From Rhizobium sp. RCAM05350 (GTDB lineage: Bacteria > Pseudomonadota > Alphaproteobacteria > Rhizobiales > Rhizobiaceae): 64,000 nt of DNA. The position numbers were made by a program, and so were the translations under genes. How positions within the stretch are numbered: the first letter of the stretch is position 1; the number at the start of each line of letters is the position of its first letter. Below, piece after piece: positions 18,784 to 29,508 of this stretch. The notes beneath the pieces are model-generated. The model ran no database searches and was not told the DNA's origin. It saw only the letters and a list, made by a program, of their open reading frames with translations. The stretch is taken from positions 2,046,001 through 2,110,000 of the forward strand of contig CP087974.1 in the NCBI GenBank assembly GCA_024426085.1, in the 5' to 3' direction.

Positions 18784-19878
18784 ATGATGGCGGCCATGCG
18801 ACTGCCGTCCGCTCTTTCCTTCCTGGTCGACAAGGCGATCGACATGCCGGACGGCGATGCGTTCCTGACGGCGCTCGCCGCACGGCTGGTCGCCGATGGT
18901 GTACCGTTGACCGGTGGTGCGCTGACCCAGGCAGCCCCCATCCCGTCATCGAACGGCGCATCTGGCTTTGGCGCGCGGATACCGGACGGGTGATCGAGGC
19001 GCTGGGTTTGGCCGGGCCTCTCGATCCCGGTCCCGTCCAACCAACCGATATCGCCCGCAATTGGCTGGCTGGCCTTGGCACCGGCAGCGTCCAGCAGGAT
19101 CATGCCGGCGGCCCGGCCAACGGGGCGATGCTTGCCTGGACGGCCGACCGGCCGTTCAGCGAGACCGAAGCCGAACTGCTGCGCGGGGTCGCACGTTTTG
19201 CCGCCGCGCCCCTCGCCCTGCTCGCCGCCCGTTCGACGCTATCAGCCCTGCTGACAACCTATCTCGGCCGGCGCAGCGCGGCACAGGTTCTGGCCGGCCG
19301 CCTGCGGCGCGACCCCGGCGAGACCATCCGGGCGGCGTTGCTGTTTGCCGATCTGCGCGGCTTCACCGAATTGTCGGAGACAACCGAGGCGAAGGAGGTG
19401 ATCGCCGCACTCGACGCCTGGTTCGACCGTGTCGCCGGCGCCGTCCACGCCTTTGGCGGCGAGGTGTTGAAATTCATCGGCGACGGCGTGCTGGCGATCT
19501 TCCCGATCGGCGAGCGTGACGCTGCTGCCGCATGCGATGCGGCCCCTGCGCGCGGTTTCCGCCGCACGCGCCGGCATGGACCATCTTCATACCGTCCGAT
19601 CCGCGCAAGGGGCGCCGCCTTTGTCGTTCGGCGTGGCGCTGCATCTCGGCGACATGCTCTGGGGCAATATCGGCACCGCCGACCGGCTGGATTTCACCGC
19701 GATCGGCCCGGCGGTCAACCTCGTCAGCCGGCTGGAGGGCCTGTGCCGGCCGCTCGGGCACACGGTATTGGTCTCCGGCGCCTTTGCTTCCGAAACAACA
19801 CAGCCGCTGACCCCGCTCGGCCAACACAGCCTACGCGGCATTGCCGCGCCCTGCGCGGTATTTACGCTGCAGCCGTGA
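18784..19878 (+). CDS. Class III adenylate/guanylate cyclase (two frameshifts)
   Basis: About 365 codons from ATG 18784. Residues 1-175 are a sensor-like region without a named match (LPSALSFLVDKAIDMPDGDAF). The C-terminal catalytic domain starts after LLTTYLGRRSAAQVLAG and has all class III elements: first metal Asp in LLFADLRGFTELSE, Lys and second Asp in EVLKFIGDGVLAIFP, and after the break AIGPAVNLVSRLEGL with the transition-state Asn and Arg. The Lys/Asp (DRLDFTAIG) pair suggests ATP as substrate. Frames break near 18945 and 19535. It would make cAMP in the cytoplasm; rhizobia have many such cyclases. Confidence 0.85.
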
Positions 19879-19912
19879 AACCGCGAAGGTTGATGTTCCA
19901 TCGACCGGACGG

Positions 19913-20116
19913 TCACTGCAGGCCATCATGCTTTTTCAGCTGATCGATCGCGTTCAACGCATCATAGGGAGACCAACCGGCATCGACGGCTGCTGCCACC
20001 AACCTGGTTTCCACTTCCTGCTCGAGCCTCTGATAGAGCGGCTCGAGCGCCTCCTGCACTGTCAGGATATGTTCATCGGGCGGAATGACGGTTTCACCAG
20101 TTGCGGACGACGGCAT
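19913..20116 (-). CDS. Small hypothetical protein
   Basis: 67 residues from ATG 20116, preceded by GGGGAGAGG. Sequence is acidic and helical: IPPDEHILTVQEALEPLYQRLEQEVETR followed by AAAVDAGWSPYDALNAIDQL. Codon use is normal for the window and the start site is strong, so I take it as real, but I recognise no family. It converges with the cyclase gene and is divergent from the helicase gene. Confidence 0.55.
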   Translation of the reverse strand: MPSSATGETVIPPDEHILTVQEALEPLYQRLEQEVETRLVAAAVDAGWSPYDALNAIDQLKKHDGLQ

Positions 20117-20311
20117 GCCCCTCTCCCCTTCTTGATTGGGCCTCTTTGATTTTGGCACAGATATATCAACGCAGAGAGCGCGAAAATGTTCCCCGGAGGC
20201 CGAAGATTCCCGTAACTACCGCACGGCAATCCTTTCGGTGCGCTCGGCTATGCCCCCGACATCGCAAACCGTGCTCTTCAATTCTCCGCCGTTTGATCTA
20301 CATTTGTTCGC

Positions 20312-22846
20312 GTGAACCAGATCGATTCCATCCCGCGCTCAGAGACGCAAATGATCCTGCCTCCAACCTTCCTGCGCTGGTTCGCGGAAAAGGGCTGGCA
20401 GCCGCGTGCGCATCAGCTGGAGCTGCTCTCGCGGGTGCAGGGCGGCGAAAGCATGCTTTTGATCGCGCCGACCGGTGCCGGCAAGACGCTGGCCGGTTTC
20501 CTGCCGTCTCTGGTGTCCTTGACCGAACGCGGAAAAATCCCGCCGGGCTCGGCCTTCACCGGCATCCACACGCTCTACATCTCGCCCCTGAAGGCACTCG
20601 CCGTCGATATCGAGCGCAACCTGATGAAGCCCGTTGGCGACATGGGCCTGCCGGTGCGCATCGAAAACCGCACCGGCGATACGCCGGCCGCCAAGCGCCA
20701 GCGCCAGAAGCTCAATCCGCCGGATATCCTGCTGACGACGCCAGAACAGGTGGCGCTGCTGCTGGCCAATGGCGAGGCCGAGCGCTTCTTCAAGGACCTG
20801 AAATATGTGGTGCTGGACGAGTTGCATTCGCTGGTCACCTCCAAGCGCGGCCATCTGCTCTCGCTCGGCCTTGCCCGCCTGCGCCAGCTGGCTCCAACGA
20901 TGCAGGCGATCGGCCTGTCCGCCACCGTCGCCGATCCGATGGACCTGCAGCGCTGGCTGGCGCCCCAGAAATCCGGCGAAAACAATCACGCCGGGCTGAT
21001 CACCGTCACCGGCGGTGCCCGGCCGGAAATTTCTATCCTCTCCACCGAGGGGCGCGTGCCCTGGGCCGGGCATTCGGCGGCTTACGCCATCGGCGATATC
21101 TACAAGGCGATCGGCGAAACCAAGACCACGCTGCTGTTCGTCAACACCCGCAGCCAGGCCGAGCGCGTCTTCCAGGAGCTCTGGACCATCAACGACGACA
21201 ATCTGCCGATCGCCCTGCATCACGGCTCGCTCGATGTCGGCCAGCGCCGCAAGGTCGAGGCAGCGATGTCGGAAAACCGTCTGCGTGCCGTCGTCGCCAC
21301 CTCGACGCTCGATCTCGGCATCGACTGGGGCGATGTCGACATGGTCATCCATGTCGGCGCACCGAAGGGCGCCTCGCGGCTTGCCCAGCGTATCGGCCGC
21401 GCCAATCACCGCATGGACGAACCGAGCCGCGCCATCCTGGTGCCTGCCAACCGCTTCGAGGTGATGGAGTGCCAGGCGGCCCTCGACGCCAATTATATCG
21501 GCGCGCAGGACACGCCCCCGGTCGGCAAGGGCGCGCTTGATGTGCTGGCCCAGCACGTGCTCGGCATGGCCTGTGCTGCACCCTTCGATCCGCTGGCGCT
21601 CTATGCCGAGATCACCAGCGCCACGCCCTATGCGTATCTCACCTGGGAAACCTTCGAGCGCATCGTCGATTTCTGTCGCCACCGGCGGTTATGCCCTGCG
21701 CGCCTACGAGCGCTATGCCAAGATCCGCAAGACGCCCGAAGGCTTTTGGCGCGTTTCCAACCCGCTGATTGCCCAGCAGTACCGGCTCAATGTCGGCACC
21801 ATCATCGAGCAGCCGATGCTCAATGTGCGCATGGTCAAGCACAATGCCCGTGGTGCGCTCGGACGCGGCGGCATGGCGCTCGGCAAGGTCGAGGAGTATT
21901 TCATCGAAATGCTGTCGCCGGGCGATACGTTCTTGTTTTCCGGCAAGGTGCTGCGCTTCGAAGGCATCCGCGAAAACGAATGTCTGGTCAGCCAGGGCTA
22001 TACGCTCGATCCGAAGGTGCCCTCCTACGCCGGCGGCAAGTTTCCGCTGTCCACCTATCTCGCCCAGCAGGTCCGCAAGATGCTCGCGGACCCAAGCCGC
22101 CATGCGCGCCTGCCCGAACAGGTGCGCGACTGGCTGTCGCTGCAGAAGGATATTTCCATGCTGCCGAAGGAGGACGAGCTGCTTATCGAGACATTTCCGC
22201 GCGGCAGCCGGAATTACATGGTGATCTACGCTTGAGGGACGGCTTGCCCACCAGACGCTTGGCATGCTGCTCACCCGGCGGCTCGACCGCGCCGGGCTGA
22301 AACCGCTCGGCTTTGTCGCCACCGATTATTCGCTGGCCGTCTGGGGGCTCGAGGATATGGGCATCGCCTTCAAATCCGGACGCCCGCGCCTTGCCGACCT
22401 GTTCGACGAGGACATGCTGGGCGACGATCTGGAAGCCTGGCTCAACGAGAGCTTCCTGTTGAAACGCACCTTCCGCAACTGCGCCGTCATAGCCGGCCTG
22501 ATCGACCAGCGGCATCCGGGCAAGGAAAAGAGCGGACGGCAGGTCACGGTTTCCGCCGATCTCATCTACGATGTCCTGCGCAGCCATGAGCCAGATCACA
22601 TCCTGCTGGAGGCCACCCTGCAACGACGCCTCGACCGGGCTTTTGGAAATCGAACGGCTTAAGGATATGCTGTCGCGAATCAAGGGCCATATCACCCACC
22701 GCCCGCTCGACCGCATTTCGCCGCTGGCCGTTCCGGTCATGCTCGAAATCGGCAAGGTTCCGGTCGGTGGCGAGGCGCAGGATTTCCTGCTCGCTGAAGC
22801 CGCCGACGAGCTGTTTGCGGATGTCGTGGCCACGGCCTCGCCATAA
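20312..22846 (+). CDS. Ligase-associated DEXH-box helicase, Lhr-like (three frameshifts)
   Basis: About 845 codons. The first start is GTG 20312; ATG 20351 (MILPPTFLRWFAEKGW) is equally plausible. Helicase domain 1: Walker A APTGAGKTLAGF, TLYISPLKALAVD, LLTTPEQ, the box VVLDELHSL and GLSATVAD. Domain 2: LLFVNTRSQAERVFQELW, LHHGSL, ATSTLDLGIDWG and QRIGRANHR. The C-terminal Lhr-type winged-helix part continues across breaks near 21680, 22235 and 22625, ending with GHITHRPLDRISPLAVPVMLEIGK. This matches the LigD/ligase-associated SF2 helicases that sit beside PdeM. It would unwind DNA or RNA-DNA during break repair. Confidence 0.9.
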
Positions 22847-22889
22847 ACATCGATCAGAGACTGACCAACCACATCGCGCCGGAAATCAC

Positions 22890-23614
22890 ATGCATCGCAT
22901 CGCCCATGCCATCTCTGCCCTTCCGGACAATCCGGCATTGTCGGCGCGCATCGTCGTCAATGGCGTGGTCGGCATCTGCGATCCGCTGGGCGGTCTCTAT
23001 CTGCCCGATCTCGATATTCTCGTCGTTTCCGACCTGCATCTGGAAAAAGGCTCGGCCTTTGCCTGCCGCGGCATGATGCTGCCGCCCTACGATACGCTGG
23101 CGACGTTGCGCATCCTTGATGCGGTCATCTCCCGCCACAATCCGAAAACGGTCATCAGCCTCGGCGACAATTTCCACGATCGCGTCGGCTCGGCCCTGAT
23201 GCCGGACCTGTTTCGCGGCATGATAGAGACCATGGCATGCGGCCGGGAATGGATCTGGATCAACGGCAACCACGATCCCGACGGCACCACCGCCCTGCCC
23301 GGCTCGTCCATGGACGAATTGAACCATGCCGGCATGATCTTCCGCCACGAACCGGCACTCAATGCGGCCGCGGGCGAAATCGCCGGTCATCTTCATCCAT
23401 CCGCCACCGTCCGCCGGCGCAAAAATACATGCGCCGCGCCTGCTTTGCGACAGACAGCCGCCGCCTGATCATGCCCGCCTTCGGCGTCACCACCGGCGGC
23501 CTCGATCTGCGCCACCAGGCCATGCGCGGCCTGTTCGACCACCAGAGCCTCGTTGCCCACATGCTGGGACGAGACCGGATTTACTCGGTGCGGTTTGCTA
23601 ATTTGCTCGGCTGA
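22890..23614 (+). CDS. pdeM: Ligase-associated DNA-damage-response endonuclease PdeM (one frameshift)
   Basis: About 240 codons from ATG 22890. Calcineurin-like metallophosphoesterase motifs are all present: VVSDLHLEKG, SLGDNFHDR, WINGNHDPD and GHLHP. The frame breaks near 23415, then MRRACFATDSRRLIMPAFG and LVAHMLGRDRIYSVRF complete the family C-terminus. PdeM is encoded with the ligase-associated helicase in many proteobacteria, as here (43 bp downstream). It is a metal-dependent nuclease or phosphodiesterase tied to DNA repair. No ligase gene lies in this window. Confidence 0.9.
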
Positions 23615-23707
23615 AACCGGCTCTCCCCCAACGCCTTGTCGAGCCGCATCGATCTTGGCAAGATAGCCGCCGCCGTTGCGTCATCACGGGGCGGCGGGAG
23701 GCGCCGA

Positions 23708-24419
23708 ATGACCAACCAGACAGCCGGCAACGTCGAAGCATCGTTGCGCGCCATAAGCTCCAAGGACGCAATCGCGGATGTCTGCGCTTCTTTTATGACG
23801 GGCTGGGTGAAACGCAGGTGCTGGGCGTCGGCATCGGCAGGGTCTTTCCCATCGCCAAGGTGCATGCCGGCCTGCCGATGCCCGAAATCGACCGGCTGCT
23901 CGATAGCTCCTTCTACGAGGTGCGGATGGCGGCGGCAGCGATCATGGATTTCCAGGCACGCCAGAAGACGCCTGCAAACCCCTTAGCCATGCTCTACGAA
24001 CTCTATCTTGGCCGCCACGACCGGCTGAACAACTGGGATCTGGTGGATCGTGCAGCACCTTACGTCGTCGGGCAATATCTCGACGACAAGCCGAGGGACC
24101 CGCTTTATGACCTTGCCTCCTCGCCCGATCCGTGGCGGAGGCGCACCGCGATCGTCGCGACCTATTATTTCATCCGCAAGGGCGACCTGCACGACACCTT
24201 TGCCATCTGCGCCCTGGCTGGCGGGCGATCCGCACGACATGGTGCAGAAGGCAATCGGTTCGTGGGTGTGCACTGCCGGCGAGGCCGACCGGGACCGGCT
24301 GAAAACCTTCCTCACGGAAAACCGTGCCCACCTTTCCGCAACCGCGATCCGGATGGCAACCGAGAAGCTTTCAGTGGAGGAGAAGGCGTTCTTCCAGGGC
24401 GAAGTCTTCGCGTTCCTGA
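23708..24419 (+). CDS. DNA alkylation repair protein, AlkD-like HEAT protein (frameshifted)
   Basis: About 237 codons; start ATG 23708. After a break near 23785 the frame reads LGVGIGRVFPIAKVHAGLPMPEIDRLL, YEVRMAAAAIMDFQARQK, LYELYLGRHDRLNNWDLVD, PYVVGQYLDDKPRDPLYDLA and SPDPWRRRTAIVATYYFI, the pattern of AlkD-type HEAT-repeat glycosylases. A second break near 24225 gives MVQKAIGSWVCTAGE and LSATAIRMATEKLS. The end is uncertain: no stop occurs in the last frame before the next gene, so a third indel is likely and I place the stop at TGA 24417-24419. It lies after helicase and pdeM, making a repair group. Confidence 0.75.
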
Positions 24420-24560
24420 ACCATTGTTTTGCGGCCGAAGCTCCATTTTCGGCAAGCTTCAAAATCCAAAAAATTTCACTTCCAAAACCGCTTGCAATTT
24501 GCAATCAGATTATTCATGCTGAAACCGGCTTTAAATGCAATCGGTTTTGGAGGAATGACC

Positions 24561-25119
24561 ATGGCCAAGCTGTGCATCTGGAATCTTGTAACGCTCGACG
24601 GCTATTTCGAAGGCGAGGAAAAATGGGATCTCGAATTTCACGGCCGCGCCTGGGGACCGGAGCTGGCCGCTCTGTCGAAAGAGTTCGGCACGACAACCGA
24701 AATGCTCGTCTTCGGCCGCGTCACCTACGAGGGAATGAAAGCCTACTGGACGACAACGGAAGAGGATGACGAGGTCAAGGGCTTCATGAACGGCCTGCCG
24801 AAACTCATCGCCTCACGCACCATCACGGCGAGCGACTGGAACAACACGACGGTTACCGCCGAGATCGTCGAGGATATAGGCCGACTGAAGCAGACAGCGA
24901 CGAAACCGATCCGCGTTTTCGGCAGCGCCTGAACTTTGCGATACCCTGCTCAAGGCCGGCCTTGTCGACGAGATCATGCTCTGCATCGTGCCTGTGCTGC
25001 TCGGCCGCGGCACGCCGTTCTTCAAGCCCGGGCGCGACAAGACGGCCTTGAAACTTGCAAGTTCAACGACGACCGCCGCTGGAGCGACGATCCTCACCTA
25101 CGAGGTTGAAAATGGCTGA
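24561..25119 (+). CDS. Dihydrofolate reductase-family (RibD C-terminal-like) protein (one frameshift)
   Basis: About 185 codons from ATG 24561, eight bases after TTGGAGGA; an ATG at 24555 is too close to that site. N-terminus MAKLCIWNLVTLDGYFEGEEKWDLE (shown to GYFEG), MLVFGRVTYEGM, and LPKLIASRTI. The frame breaks near 24931 after PIRVFGSA and continues CDTLLKAGLVDEIMLCIVPVLLG and GATILTYEV. These are the landmarks of the small RibD_C/DHFR-fold family whose reductase substrate is usually unknown. It is preceded by a short AT-rich stretch. It converges with the Lrp-like gene, stops four bases apart. Confidence 0.85.
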
Positions 25120-25123
25120 AATG

Positions 25124-25360
25124 TCAGAACGCGTTGAACGTCAGCGTCGTCAGTGACCGGTTGATGCCCGGCACGGTGGCGATGTTGTCGTTGATGAACT
25201 TGCCGATGTCCTGCTCTTCATCGACATAGACCTTGATCAAAAGGTCGTAGTCGCCGCTGGTCGAATACATCTCCGAGACGATCTCCTTCTTGTAGATCAC
25301 GTCGGCGACCTCGTAGGTCTTGCCGGGGGCGCATTGCAGCTGGACGAAAATCGGCTTCAT
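25124..25360 (-). CDS. Stand-alone Lrp/AsnC ligand-binding (RAM) domain protein
   Basis: 78 residues from ATG 25360, preceded by AGGAGACTG. The whole protein is one alpha-beta sandwich: MKPIFVQLQCAPGKTYEVAD, VSEMYSTSGDYDLLIKVYV and IATVPGINRSLTTLTF, which matches the effector domain of Lrp/AsnC regulators. It has no helix-turn-helix. Such SraL/LrpB-like sensors may bind amino acids and partner with full-length Lrp proteins, but the role of the stand-alone form is unclear. The frame is intact. Confidence 0.88.
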   Translation of the reverse strand: MKPIFVQLQCAPGKTYEVADVIYKKEIVSEMYSTSGDYDLLIKVYVDEEQDIGKFINDNIATVPGINRSLTTLTFNAF

Positions 25361-25617
25361 GGCTCAGTCTCCTGATATTTCCTTCGCAAATAGCGCGTTT
25401 TGAGACACAAGCAAACCCGGCTGAGCGACTGGCTGAGCCAGCGGAATGGACATTTTGCCATCCGTCCTCTATAAACCCCGCCAAGCGACTGAAGAAGGAG
25501 ATCGTTTGATGAGAACCCTCGGCACATCCCACAGCTGAATAGCGGTGCCGGGATCGGGCTGCCTGTTCGGCTCTTTCCATCAAATGATCCAACCTTTCGG
25601 CCCCATGGAGGGCATTC

Positions 25618-27467
25618 ATGTTTCGTCGCTTCTCAAGCCTCGTCGATCCATTCCAATCCTATGACCCAAACACGCCGCCCGAAAACGCATGGCGGTTCCT
25701 TGCCGAAAATCTCTGGCCGTTCCGCTATGTCACGGCTCTGAGCCTGATGCTCACTGTGATCGGCGCCGTCATCGAAGTCTGGCTGATCGGCTATGCCAGT
25801 GAACTCGTGGATGTGCTGGCGACCGCTTCGCCCGACCTGTTTTGGGAAAATCACGGCCACCAGCTGCTGATCGCCGGTGCCATCGTGCTTATAGCCCGGC
25901 CGCTTGCCGGGTTGCTCAAGGAAAGCCTCGACGATATCGCGTTTCGGCCCAACGCCGAATATCTCGTGCGCTGGCGGGCACATCGCCACGTGCTCCAGCA
26001 ATCCGTCGGCTGGTTTCGCGGCGATCTTGCGGGGCGCATTGCCTCCCAGGTCCACGATCTCGGCGCGGCGGGTGTCGGCGTTGCCTATAGTATCCAGCAC
26101 ACGCTGTCCTTCGTCGCGGTTTATGTTGCAGGCTCGGTCTGGCTGATGGCCTCGATCAATATCTGGCTGACCGTCCCGCTGTTGATCTGGGCCGGCTGTT
26201 ACGCTGGCTTGATGATCTATTCGATCCCCCGGATCCATGATGCCTCCGAGCGGTATCAGGATGCGTTTTCAGCGCTCACCGGAACGATGGTCGATACCTA
26301 CGCGAATATCGACACGTTCAAGATGTTCGCCGGTGACCAGAGCGGCACCGGAGATGACGAGCAGTTTCATGAAGCGTGGTTCGCAGCGGTCGAGGTGCAG
26401 CGACTGGAGGTGATCATCAATTCCGGCATGCTGTTTCTCGGCAGCGCGCTGATCGTCGGGCTGGTCGGCTATGCACTGGTTCTGTGGCAATCGGGGCTTG
26501 CCCTGCTCGGGCTGATTGCCGCTGCGGTGACGCTGAGCTTCCGCATCACCGCCATGGCAGAATGGATGCTCGACGCAGTCTCCTCGCTGTTCGGCTATCT
26601 CGGCACGATGCGTCAGTCGCTGAAAACCATTGCCCAGCCGCTGCATATTGTCGATGCGCCGGATGCCCGGCCACTGCGGCTCGAAGGCGGCGAGATCTGC
26701 TTTGAGGATATCAGCCATCACTATGGCAAGGACGATGGCGGGCTGGACCGCGTGACGCTGACCATCGCACCCGGAGAGAAAGTAGGCCTCGTCGGACGGT
26801 CCGGCACCGGAAAATCGACGTTGGTCAACCTGCTGCTGCGTTTCTTCGATCCGGAACAGGGAGCGATCCGGATCGACGGTCAGGATATCAGCAGCGTTAC
26901 CCAGCAGAGCCTTCGTGATCATATCGGCATGGTGATGCAGGATGCCTCACTGCTGCATCGCTCGGTCCGCGACAACATCGCCTATGGCCAGCGGGATATC
27001 TCGCAAAAGGCAATCGCGGCAGCAGCCGAAAAGGCGGAAGCCAGCGTCTTCATTCCGATGTTGCCTTGATCAACACGGCCGCACCGGCTATGACGCCCAT
27101 GTCGGCGAGCGTGGAGTTACCCTGTCCGGCGGCCAGCGGCAGCGTAGTGCGCTGGCCCGGGCCATCCTCAAGGATGCACCCATCCTCATTCTCGACGAGG
27201 CGACATCAGCGCTGGACTCAGAGGTCGAGGCGGCGATCCAGCAGACGCTCTATCAGGTCATGGAAGGCAAGACGGTGATCGCCATCGCTCATCGGCTGTC
27301 CACCATCGCCCGGATGGACCGGATCGTCGTTCTGGACGAGGGCCGTATCGTCGAGGACGGGAGCCACGACATGCTGATGGCGCAGGGCGGCATTTATGCC
27401 ATGCTGTGGACGCGGCAGTCCGGCGGCTTTTGGCGTGGACGATGCGGCACCGGGCAATACTGGCTGA
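25618..27467 (+). CDS. ABC transporter, fused permease and ATPase (two frameshifts)
   Basis: About 616 codons from ATG 25618. Residues 30-340 are a type IV exporter membrane domain with six helices ([20 protein letters not shown] at TM1). The ATPase domain has Walker [22 protein letters not shown] loop [13 protein letters not shown], then a break near 27060, signature [16 protein letters not shown], Walker [15 protein letters not shown] and H loop [16 protein letters not shown] run at 27428-27431 appears one T too long; dropping it gives [14 protein letters not shown] and the stop at 27467. Family: homodimeric or heterodimeric multidrug/lipid-type exporters. The substrate is unknown. Confidence 0.88.
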
Positions 27468-27493
27468 GGGCAACAACCGGGCGGGCGGGCTGG

Positions 27494-28280
27494 TTAATCC
27501 CTGCGGAAGACGATGCTCGCCAGCCAGCCGGTGATAACGGCGAGAAGCACGGCCACCAGACCGTATAGGAACGGCTGTTGATGCGCTGCGGTGGTGATCG
27601 CCTGCTCGAGCCCGGTCTTGACGACACGAAGCTCCAGCGCCTTGGCGGCAACGAAAAGGCTGTCGTGGAACAGATAGGCGCGCACGATATGCGATCCGTT
27701 CGGCACGTCGGCCGGCAGGCGCAACGAGGCCTTGAACAGGCTGGAGCTGATGAACTGCACGCCGCCGGGGTCGCGCTGGTAGACGCCGGTGGTTTCCCGC
27801 AGCCGCCGGAACGCGTCGTGGAATTCGGTGAGGTTGCTGCCGTCACCGATAAAGCCGACCGGCGTCAGCGGCATATGGTCGACGCCGATGCCCATATTGT
27901 TCATGTCGCCGGGCGGCGCGATCGTCTCGATGTCGCGGGTGCTCGACAGGGAATAGGACTCCGGCACCATCTCGAAGGTCATCGAATTGGTGTTGATCCA
28001 GATGCCGAAGACGCGCTCCTTCCGGCGCACCGTGGTATTTTCCTTCGGTCCTTCCAGCGACGACAATATTGTATTTGCCCTGCGCCAGAAGCCCAGGATC
28101 GGCACCGTCAATCGCGCCGAAGATCGTCAGGTCGGCGCCGCGGAAATCCGACGTAATGGCAATCTCGTCGGTTGAGATGCCGATATCCAGCTTTTCGGTG
28201 AAGTCGATCGGTTCCGCCTGGGTGGCAAGCGGTGCGGCGAACAGGAGACCGGCAAAGAGGAAACGCGAGAAAATCCGCAT
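27494..28280 (-). CDS. TIGR02186-family exported/membrane protein (one frameshift)
   Basis: About 262 codons from ATG 28280. A signal peptide (residues 1-22, ending ATQA) is followed by [32 protein letters not shown] and, after a break near 28045, [38 protein letters not shown] and a C-terminal membrane anchor ending FRRD. This is the TIGR02186 family, which is found next to TauE/SafE permeases. Most of the protein lies in the periplasm. Its start overlaps the permease stop as TGATG, which supports a shared function. Confidence 0.82.
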
Positions 28281-29205
28281 CAGAAACCGAGCCCCATGGG
28301 AGACGACCGAATAGACTTCCTTCGGCGGAATGATCAGTTCAATGGCGAGACGAATACCGACAGCCAGAACCAGAAGCGCCAAAAGCGCCTGCAGCTGCTC
28401 GCCGCGCAGTCTCTGGCCGACGCGCACACTGTATTGTGCGCCAATGACGCCGGCGATCATCAGCACGAAGGCAAGCACGATATCGACGGTGTAGTTGGCC
28501 GATGCTTGGACGATGACGGTATAGGCGGAGACGAAGATGATCTGGAACAGCGAGGTGCCGACGACGACATTGGTCGGGATGCGCAGGAGATAGATCATCG
28601 CCGGCACCATGATGAAGCCACCGCCGACGCCCATGACCGATGTCAGGATGCCGATGCAGAAGCCGAGCACTGCGATGGGGATAACGCTGAGATAGATCTT
28701 GGATTTCTTGAACCGCATCTTCAAGGGCAGGCGGTGCACCCAGTTGTGCTGCCCGGGCCGCTTCAGCGTGACTGTCTCGTTCTTGGCAGCCCGGCGCAGC
28801 GATGATACTTTCCCACAGCATCAACGAGCCGACGGTGCCGAGCAAAAGCACATAAGCGAGCGAAATCACCAGATCGAGTTGGCCGATGCGCCGCAGAATC
28901 GCGAAGATCCAGATACCCAGCGTCGCACCTGCAAGGCCGCCGCAAAGCAGCACCGTCCCGAGCTTGATGTCGATCGTGCCGCGGCGGAAATGGGTGATGG
29001 CGCCGGAGATCGAGGAGGCGACGACCTGGTTTGCACCGGTGGCGACGGCGACGACCGGCGGAATATTGTAGAAGATCAAAAGCGGCGTGATCAGGAAGCC
29101 GCCGCCGACACCGAACATGCCGGACAAGAAGCCGACAGCCGCGCCCATGCCGAGGATGATGAAAATGTTCACCGACAACTCTGCAATGGGCAGATACACC
29201 GTCAC
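28280..29205 (-). CDS. TauE/SafE (TSUP) family sulfite/anion exporter (two frameshifts)
   Basis: About 308 codons from ATG 29205. Eight or nine hydrophobic segments; two TSUP repeats, GMFGVGGGFLITPLLIF and MGVGGGFIMVPAMIYLLRI, carry the GGG(F) signature. Frames break near 28800 and again in the CCC run close to 28310; the second correction gives an ending ...GLGF with stop TGA that overlaps the next ATG by one base. In the uncorrected sequence the permease reads straight into the TIGR02186 gene. TSUP proteins export sulfite or related sulfur anions across the inner membrane; the actual substrate here is unknown. Confidence 0.86.
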
Positions 29206-29508
29206 GGCCAGACCTCTAAATATGCCAATAGCCCTGCAAGGCGGGCGGAAAACATCAAAGTGGCAAGTGATTCACCACGGGAGATAAGGAATGAAACAGT
29301 CTTGAAAACCAATTGTTAAAATTGCGAATTCAACGTCGTTCCCTCATGCGCCCCAGGGTCCGGCCTGTCAACCTTTTGCAGGCTTTAACCCTAACGTGAA
29401 GCACGTATCTCTGTCCGGCCGGTCTGCGGCATTATTGCAGCCGCTGGCGCTGCTCTCGGGCGTAACCGGCCAAATCGCCGGCCTGTGCCCAAATCGCCAC
29501 AGGATGCC
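29206..29508. other. Intergenic gap, no gene seen
   Basis: About 300 bases between the TauE/SafE start and the podJ stop, both minus strand. It should hold the permease promoter; TTGACA on the minus strand (near 29367-29372) is the only good -35 like hexamer and has no matching -10. No coding frame or RNA gene is evident. Confidence 0.45.

Noticed and set aside
20339..21682. 447-residue open frame antisense to the helicase
   Set aside because: Antisense shadow of the helicase motifs, with no recognisable domain.
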